The position numbers were made by a program, and so were the translations under genes. This document shows positions 59,738-64,000 of a stretch of DNA of 64,000 bases, in pieces (position 1 is the stretch's first letter; each line of letters begins with the position of its first letter). The DNA lies in NCBI GenBank assembly GCA_964503275.1, contig CAZCZO010000014.1:1-64000 (forward strand), in the 5' to 3' direction. The stretch is from DASRAP01 sp964503275 (lineage in GTDB: Bacteria; Gemmatimonadota; Gemmatimonadetes; Gemmatimonadales; Gemmatimonadaceae). The notes below the pieces were generated by a model. The model was not told the origin of the DNA. It ran no database searches and was given only the letters and a program-made list of their open reading frames with translations.

Positions 59738-59762
59738 GTCCGTCGTGGGATCCCGCTAGATT
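59734..59762 (+). promoter_or_regulatory. Promoter of ssrA
   Basis: TTGAGT (59734-59739) and TAGATT (59757-59762), spacer 17. The -35 overlaps the stop codon of the diguanylate cyclase gene. A start near 59769 leaves a short 5' extension ahead of the mature tmRNA 5' end, to be trimmed by RNase P. Confidence 0.7.
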
Positions 59763-59777
59763 CCCACAGGTAGTTCA

Positions 59778-60137
59778 GGGGGCGACTGGCTTCGACGGGG
59801 TTGGTGAAGCTGTGGCTGCGTGCCCAGGTCTCGAGTCCTGGTGAATCCCTCGGGAAAAACACAACTGCCAACAACAACCTGGCCTTGGCCGCGTAAGCTG
59901 TCGTAAGACGCTTACCCGCCTTGCTCACTGGGAAGCCCGCCCGGGGCGGCTCTGTGAGTATCGCAATACCGGGATAGCCCGCCGTCGCGTCTGCTGGCGG
60001 CGGGCGAAACTCTAGGAGACTCGTCCGTCGGTGGGCCGCCCCTTGGCCAGCTGGCGGAGACCTCAATCAAGGGGATACGCACGTAGACGCTGTGGTCGAT
60101 CGAGTCTCGGACCGGGGTTCAATTCCCCGCGCCTCCA
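59778..60137 (+). ncRNA. ssrA: tmRNA (transfer-messenger RNA)
   Basis: Rescues stalled ribosomes with SmpB. The 5' acceptor strand GGGGGCG (59778-59784) is followed by the typical GACTGGCTTCGACGGGG. The 3' end has a T arm (GGGGTTCAATTCCCC) and CGCCTCC plus discriminator A (60130-60137), pairing with the 5' strand with one G-U. The tag reading frame ends NTTANNNLALAA at a TAA (59894-59896). The resume codon is probably GGG at 59852, giving GKNTTANNNLALAA. CCA is not encoded. It is one-piece, 360 nt. Confidence 0.96.
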
Positions 60138-60147
60138 CTCTTCAGAT

Positions 60148-60180
60148 AACGGGCCACCGGATCCCCTCCGGTGGCCCGTT
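60148..60180 (+). terminator. Bidirectional hairpin terminator after ssrA
   Basis: AACGGGCCACCGG (60148-60160) and CCGGTGGCCCGTT (60168-60180) form a perfect 13-bp stem with loop ATCCCCT. It is followed by GTCGTT on the plus side. It lies between ssrA and the convergent minus-strand operon, serving both. Confidence 0.75.
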
Positions 60181-60189
60181 GTCGTTCGG

Positions 60190-60426
60190 TCAGCTCGGTC
60201 GGCGGCTCTGCCACCACTCGCGCGCGACGAACACCAGCACGGCGGCGAAGAGGCCGATGGGGGCCCACCCGAAGGCCATGGTCGTCCACGCGTCGACGAA
60301 GGGCGACCAGCGCTCCTGGCCGGGGCCGCTCAGTTGCACGCGACGGCTGAACTGCCACGCATTGTACACGCTCCCCGGGACCCACACGACCAGGAAGGCG
60401 ATCGCCGGCAGCCACAGCCGTTTCAT
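60190..60426 (-). CDS. Small membrane protein, unknown
   Basis: 78-residue protein with two hydrophobic helices (about residues 5-21 and 48-68) separated by a polar loop, and a basic C-terminus (REWWQSRRPS). I recognise no family. The start ATG at 60426 overlaps the ppdK stop (ATGA on the minus strand), so it is translationally coupled to pyruvate phosphate dikinase. A longer in-frame start at 60483 would lie inside ppdK and adds a basic, non-membrane stretch. Confidence 0.6.
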   Translation of the reverse strand: MKRLWLPAIAFLVVWVPGSVYNAWQFSRRVQLSGPGQERWSPFVDAWTTMAFGWAPIGLFAAVLVFVAREWWQSRRPS

Positions 60427-63098
60427 CGGACGGCGGCCTGTGCGGCGGCCAGTCGCGCGATCGGCACGCGATACGGAGAACACGAGACGTAGTCGAGCCC
60501 GTGTTCGTGGAAGAAGCGGATCGAGAACGGATCGCCCCCATGCTCCCCGCAGATGCCCGCCTTGAGCGTCGGCCGGGTCTCGCGTCCGTCCACCACTGCG
60601 CCGCGGATGAGGCGGCCCACGCCATCGACATCCAGCACGCGGAACGGATCCTCAGGGTAGAGGCCGCGGTCCACGTACAGGGGCAGGAACCGCCCGGCAT
60701 CATCGCGACTCAGCCCGAGCGTGGTCTGCGTGAGGTCGTTGGTCCCGAACGAGAAGAAGTCCGCCTCTTGCGCGATCACGCCGGCCGTCAGGGCGGCGCG
60801 GGGCAGCTCGATCATCGTCCCCACGAGATACGGTACCGCGTCGCCGAGGTCGGCGAAGACTGCGGCGGCTTGGGCATCGATGATCTCGCGCTGATGCCGG
60901 AATTCCGCCAAGGTCGATACCAGCGGGACCATGATCTCGGGATGAACCGTGTGCCCCGCGCGGCGCGCGGCGACGGCCGCCTCGAAGATCGCGCGGGCCT
61001 GCATCTCCGTGATCTCGGGGTAGGTGATCCCGAGCCGGCACCCACGATGCCCGAGCATCGGGTTGGTCTCCCGCAGGTCATGGATGATGCGGGCCAGCTC
61101 GGTGCGCGACACCCCGAGCTGCCGTGCGAGGAGTTTGCTCTCCTCACCCCCGTGCGGGAGGAACTCGTGCAGCGGCGGGTCCAGCAGACGGATGGTGACG
61201 GGGAATCCGTCCATCGCGGCGAAGATGCCCGTGAAGTCGCTGCGCTGCATGGGCAGCAGCCGCGCGAGTGCGGCGCGGCGGCCGGCCTCGTCGCGCGCGA
61301 CGATCATCTCGCGCATCGCCGTGATCCGGTCGCCGTCGAAGAACATGTGCTCCGTGCGGCACAACCCGATCCCCTCCGCGCCGAACGCGCGTGCGGTGCG
61401 TGCATCATGCGGCGTATCCGCGTTCGCACGCACCCGCAGGCGTCGCGCCTCATCGGCCCAGCGCAGCACCTCCGTGTATGCCTCGAACACCGGTGAGCGG
61501 GGGACGTCGTCGCGGCCGGCGCTCCCCTCCGCGAGGACACGCATGACCTCGCTCGCACCGGTCGGGAGCGCACCGAGGAAGATCCGCCCTGTCGCGCCAT
61601 CGAGCGTCAGTGGGTCCCCTTCGTGGACGACGAGCTCACCGATCGTGAACCGGTTATGCAGCGCATCCACGTGCAGCGTGCTCGCGCCGACGATGGCGCA
61701 CTTGCCCATGCCGCGCGCGACGACGGCCGCGTGACTCGTCATGCCTCCGCGTGCGGTCAGGACGCCCCGCGCCGCGACGATCCCGTGGAAATCCTCGGGC
61801 GTGGTCTCCTCGCGTACGAGGATCACGTCGGTCCCCCGCGCCGCAGCGCGCTCGGCATCGTCCGGATCGAAGACCGCGATCCCGCTCGCCGCGCCCGGGC
61901 TCGCGGGAAGCCCGTAGGCGATCGGCGCGACGGCGGAGCGTTCATCGATCACGGGATGCAGCAGTTGGTCGAGCTGCTCCGGCGGGATGCGGCGCAGTGC
62001 CTCAGGCCGCGTGAGCACGCCCTCGTGCACGAGGTCCCGCGCGATGCGCACCGCGGCGGCGGCCGTGCGTTTGCCGCCCCGCGTCTGGAGCAGGTAGAGC
62101 CGGCCGCGCTCCACGGTGAACTCGATGTCCTGCATGTCGCGGAAATGCGTCTCGAGCCGCGCCTGCACGGTCAACAAGTCGGCGTAGGCGCTCGGGAAGC
62201 GCTCGGCCATCTCCTCGATCGGCAGCGGCGTGCGGATCCCGGCGACCACGTCCTCGCCCTGCGCATTCACGAGGAACTCGCCGAAGAATCGGTGTGCACC
62301 GGTCGATGGGTCCCGGGTGAACGCCACGCCCGTGCCGGAGTCGTCACCGAGGTTCCCGAAGACCATCGTCTGGATGTTCACCGCGGTCCCAAGGTCGTCG
62401 GCGATCCGGTTCACGCGCCGGTAATCCACCGCCTTCTTGCGCGTCCACGACCGCCACACCGCGTCGATCGCGCCCCGCAACTGATCGCGAGGGTCGGACG
62501 GAAAAGGCATGCCGGTCGCCTCGAGGATCAGCGCGTGATACAGCGCGACCACAGCCTCGAGCGCCGCCGCCGGGAGCGCTGCGTCGTCGGTGACGCCGGC
62601 CGAAATGCGCGCGGCGGCGAGCAGGGCCTCGAAGCGGGCGATGGGGACGCCGAGCACCACGTCACCGTACATCTGCAGCAATCGGCGGTAGGCATCCCAG
62701 GCGAACCGGGCATCACGGCTCTGGGCGGCGAGCCCCTGCACGGTGTCGTCGTTCAGGCCGAGGTTGAGGATGGTCTCCATCATCCCCGGCATCGAGACCG
62801 CGGCGCCGGAGCGGACGGACACCAGCAAGGGGTTCGCGGCATCGCCGAAGCGGCGGCCGGTGAGTTCGGTGAGTCGCGCGAACTGCGCATCCATCTCGGC
62901 ATCGAGGTCCGTCGGCCACTGGGCGCCGCGCAACGCCTCGACGCAGAGGCCGGCCGAGATGGTGAAGCCCGGCGGCACGGGGATGCCCAACGCGGTCATC
63001 TCGGCCAGGTTCGCCCCTTTGCCGCCCAACACGCTGCGCATCGCAGCGGTGCCATCGGCCACGCCACCGCCGAAGGCGAAGCAGCGGGGCGCGGTCAT
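60423..63098 (-). CDS. ppdK: Pyruvate, phosphate dikinase
   Basis: Interconverts pyruvate, ATP and phosphate with PEP, AMP and pyrophosphate. The 891-residue protein has the N-terminal ATP-binding GGKGANLAEMTALGIPVPPGF. The central phosphohistidine domain has GGMTSHAAVVARGMGKCAIVG (His456). The C-terminal PEP/pyruvate barrel has IGLCRTEHMFF and AGICGEHGGDP (Cys850). This is the classical length, about 880. It lies three bases after purF on the same strand; its use may be gluconeogenic or pyrophosphate-recycling. Confidence 0.97.
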   Translation of the reverse strand: MTAPRCFAFGGGVADGTAAMRSVLGGKGANLAEMTALGIPVPPGFTISAGLCVEALRGAQWPTDLDAEMDAQFARLTELTGRRFGDAANPLLVSVRSGAAVSMPGMMETILNLGLNDDTVQGLAAQSRDARFAWDAYRRLLQMYGDVVLGVPIARFEALLAAARISAGVTDDAALPAAALEAVVALYHALILEATGMPFPSDPRDQLRGAIDAVWRSWTRKKAVDYRRVNRIADDLGTAVNIQTMVFGNLGDDSGTGVAFTRDPSTGAHRFFGEFLVNAQGEDVVAGIRTPLPIEEMAERFPSAYADLLTVQARLETHFRDMQDIEFTVERGRLYLLQTRGGKRTAAAAVRIARDLVHEGVLTRPEALRRIPPEQLDQLLHPVIDERSAVAPIAYGLPASPGAASGIAVFDPDDAERAAARGTDVILVREETTPEDFHGIVAARGVLTARGGMTSHAAVVARGMGKCAIVGASTLHVDALHNRFTIGELVVHEGDPLTLDGATGRIFLGALPTGASEVMRVLAEGSAGRDDVPRSPVFEAYTEVLRWADEARRLRVRANADTPHDARTARAFGAEGIGLCRTEHMFFDGDRITAMREMIVARDEAGRRAALARLLPMQRSDFTGIFAAMDGFPVTIRLLDPPLHEFLPHGGEESKLLARQLGVSRTELARIIHDLRETNPMLGHRGCRLGITYPEITEMQARAIFEAAVAARRAGHTVHPEIMVPLVSTLAEFRHQREIIDAQAAAVFADLGDAVPYLVGTMIELPRAALTAGVIAQEADFFSFGTNDLTQTTLGLSRDDAGRFLPLYVDRGLYPEDPFRVLDVDGVGRLIRGAVVDGRETRPTLKAGICGEHGGDPFSIRFFHEHGLDYVSCSPYRVPIARLAAAQAAVR

Positions 63099-63101
63099 AC
63101 G

Positions 63102-64000
63102 CTACTCCTCGCGGCCCGATCGCGTGGCGGTCACGGGACGCGGCGGCAGGGTGGGGTACTGACCCGAGAAGCACGCGTGACAGAATCCGTCGGGCCCGTT
63201 GGGCACGGCCTCGAGCATCCCGTCAAGGGAGAGATAGGCCAGTGAGTCCACACCGATGGCACGTGCGATCTCGTCGATCGTGTGATTGGCCGCGATGAGC
63301 TCCTTCTTCGACGGCGTGTCGATGCCGTAGTAGCAGGGCCCGGTGATCGGCGGGGACGACACGCGCATGTGCACCTCACGCGCACCCGCGGCACGCACGA
63401 GCTGCACCAGGCCACGGGTCGTGGTGCCGCGGACGATCGAGTCGTCGATCATCACCACGCTCTTGCCCTCCAGCACCTCGCGCACCGCGTTGTACTTCAC
63501 GCGCACCTTCGCATCGCGACCGGATTGCGTGGGCTGGATGAACGTCCGCCCGATATAGTGATTCCGGATGAGGGCGTGCTCGAGTCGCAGCCCCGATTGC
63601 TCCGCGTAGCCGAGGGCGGCGGCGTTCGAGGAGTCCGGTACGGCGAAGACGAGGTCCGCGCCGAGCGCGGGGGCTTCGATCGCGAGGCGTCGACCGAGCG
63701 CGCGGCGTGCGCGATCGACGGAGCCGCCGAAGATGCTGGAGTCGGGCCGCGCGAAGTAGACGTACTCGAAGACGCAGCGCGTCGCGGGGACCGGGGCGAA
63801 CGGCATCATGGAGCGCATACCATCGCGATCGATGGTGATGATCTCCCCCGGGGCGACGTCGCGAATGGCCTTCGCGCCGACGATGTCGAGCGCACAGGTC
63901 TCGGACGCGAAGACCGTCGCATCGCCGAGTTGTCCCATCACGAGCGGGCGCCACCCGCGCGGATCCCGCGCAGCGAGCAACGCGTCGCCGATGGTGACGA
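63102..64000 (-). CDS. purF: Amidophosphoribosyltransferase, C-terminal part (N-terminus beyond window)
   Basis: First step of purine synthesis. The frame is open to the window edge (minus strand), so the N-terminal Cys nucleophile and start are not visible. Visible motifs are GDALLAARDPRGWRPLVMG and CALDIVGAKAIRDVAPGEII from the glutaminase domain. The phosphoribosyltransferase signature VVMIDDSIVRGTTTRGLV and SSPPITGPCYYGIDTPSKKELIA follow. About 299 residues are present. It sits upstream of ppdK with a 3-base gap, so purF-ppdK-small membrane protein form an operon. Confidence 0.96.
   Translation of the reverse strand, partial: VTIGDALLAARDPRGWRPLVMGQLGDATVFASETCALDIVGAKAIRDVAPGEIITIDRDGMRSMMPFAPVPATRCVFEYVYFARPDSSIFGGSVDRARRALGRRLAIEAPALGADLVFAVPDSSNAAALGYAEQSGLRLEHALIRNHYIGRTFIQPTQSGRDAKVRVKYNAVREVLEGKSVVMIDDSIVRGTTTRGLVQLVRAAGAREVHMRVSSPPITGPCYYGIDTPSKKELIAANHTIDEIARAIGVDSLAYLSLDGMLEAVPNGPDGFCHACFSGQYPTLPPRPVTATRSGREE

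Overview
The window is a compact, GC-rich bacterial chromosome segment made almost entirely of core housekeeping genes. It has no insertion sequence, prophage, CRISPR array or gene-free stretch over 200 bases. The GC content, a GWxTD/TPR secreted protein, a short-form prolyl-tRNA synthetase, rare Shine-Dalgarno sequences and several start codons sitting right behind a -10 box fit a Gemmatimonadota-like organism. That is an inference from gene content; no 16S gene is present.

Layout. 1-3.3 kb: end of dxs, nadK and recN. 3.3-6.8 kb: a divergent pair of unknowns, an outer-membrane beta-barrel candidate and a six-hairpin-glycosidase-like protein. 6.8-8.2 kb: tRNA-Leu(UAA) touching crcB, then a convergent TsdA-like dihaem cytochrome. 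8.2-18 kb: a tightly overlapping lysine/DAP operon (dapE-asd-lysC-dapB-dapA-dapD) continuing into aroA, cmk and rpsA. 18-20.3 kb: GWxTD protein on the minus strand. 20.5-25.3 kb: acyl-CoA carboxylase operon (carboxyltransferase, biotin carboxylase, BCCP) with an m5U-RNA-methyltransferase gene inserted. 25.3-27.9 kb: membrane hybrid histidine kinase (minus). 28-38.8 kb: rplM-rpsI-rpsB-tsf-pyrH-frr-uppS-cdsA-dxr-rseP, then rpsO-pnp and an M16 protease. 40-48 kb: ald, the rod-shape operon mreBCD-mrdA-rodA, accD and folC. 49-56.5 kb: hisS-proS-lysA-phosphoesterase-guaA-MATE. 56.5-59.7 kb: EIIA-like protein (minus), dus and a diguanylate cyclase. 59.8-60.1 kb: tmRNA. 60.2-64 kb (minus): purF, ppdK and a small membrane protein.

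The genes mostly form a few long co-transcribed blocks with 1-4 base stop/start overlaps. They cover lysine and peptidoglycan precursors, aromatic amino acids, isoprenoids (dxs, dxr, uppS), phospholipid and fatty-acid precursors, translation, RNA decay and cell shape.

The most interesting non-coding signals are as follows. (1) An intrinsic-terminator-shaped hairpin plus U7 ends directly at the rpsA start codon, with a competing upstream hairpin, so it looks like a riboregulator of ribosomal protein S1. (2) In dapE, hisS, dus, the diguanylate cyclase gene and probably pccB, the -10 box lies 6-7 bases before the start codon, which predicts leaderless mRNAs. (3) Translation genes largely lack Shine-Dalgarno sequences. 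(4) Strong hairpins stand between rpsI/rpsB, rpsB/tsf and rpsO/pnp. (5) A G-quadruplex motif followed by a C-tract lies between rseP and the rpsO promoter. (6) The crcB start codon lies 2 bases after a tRNA.
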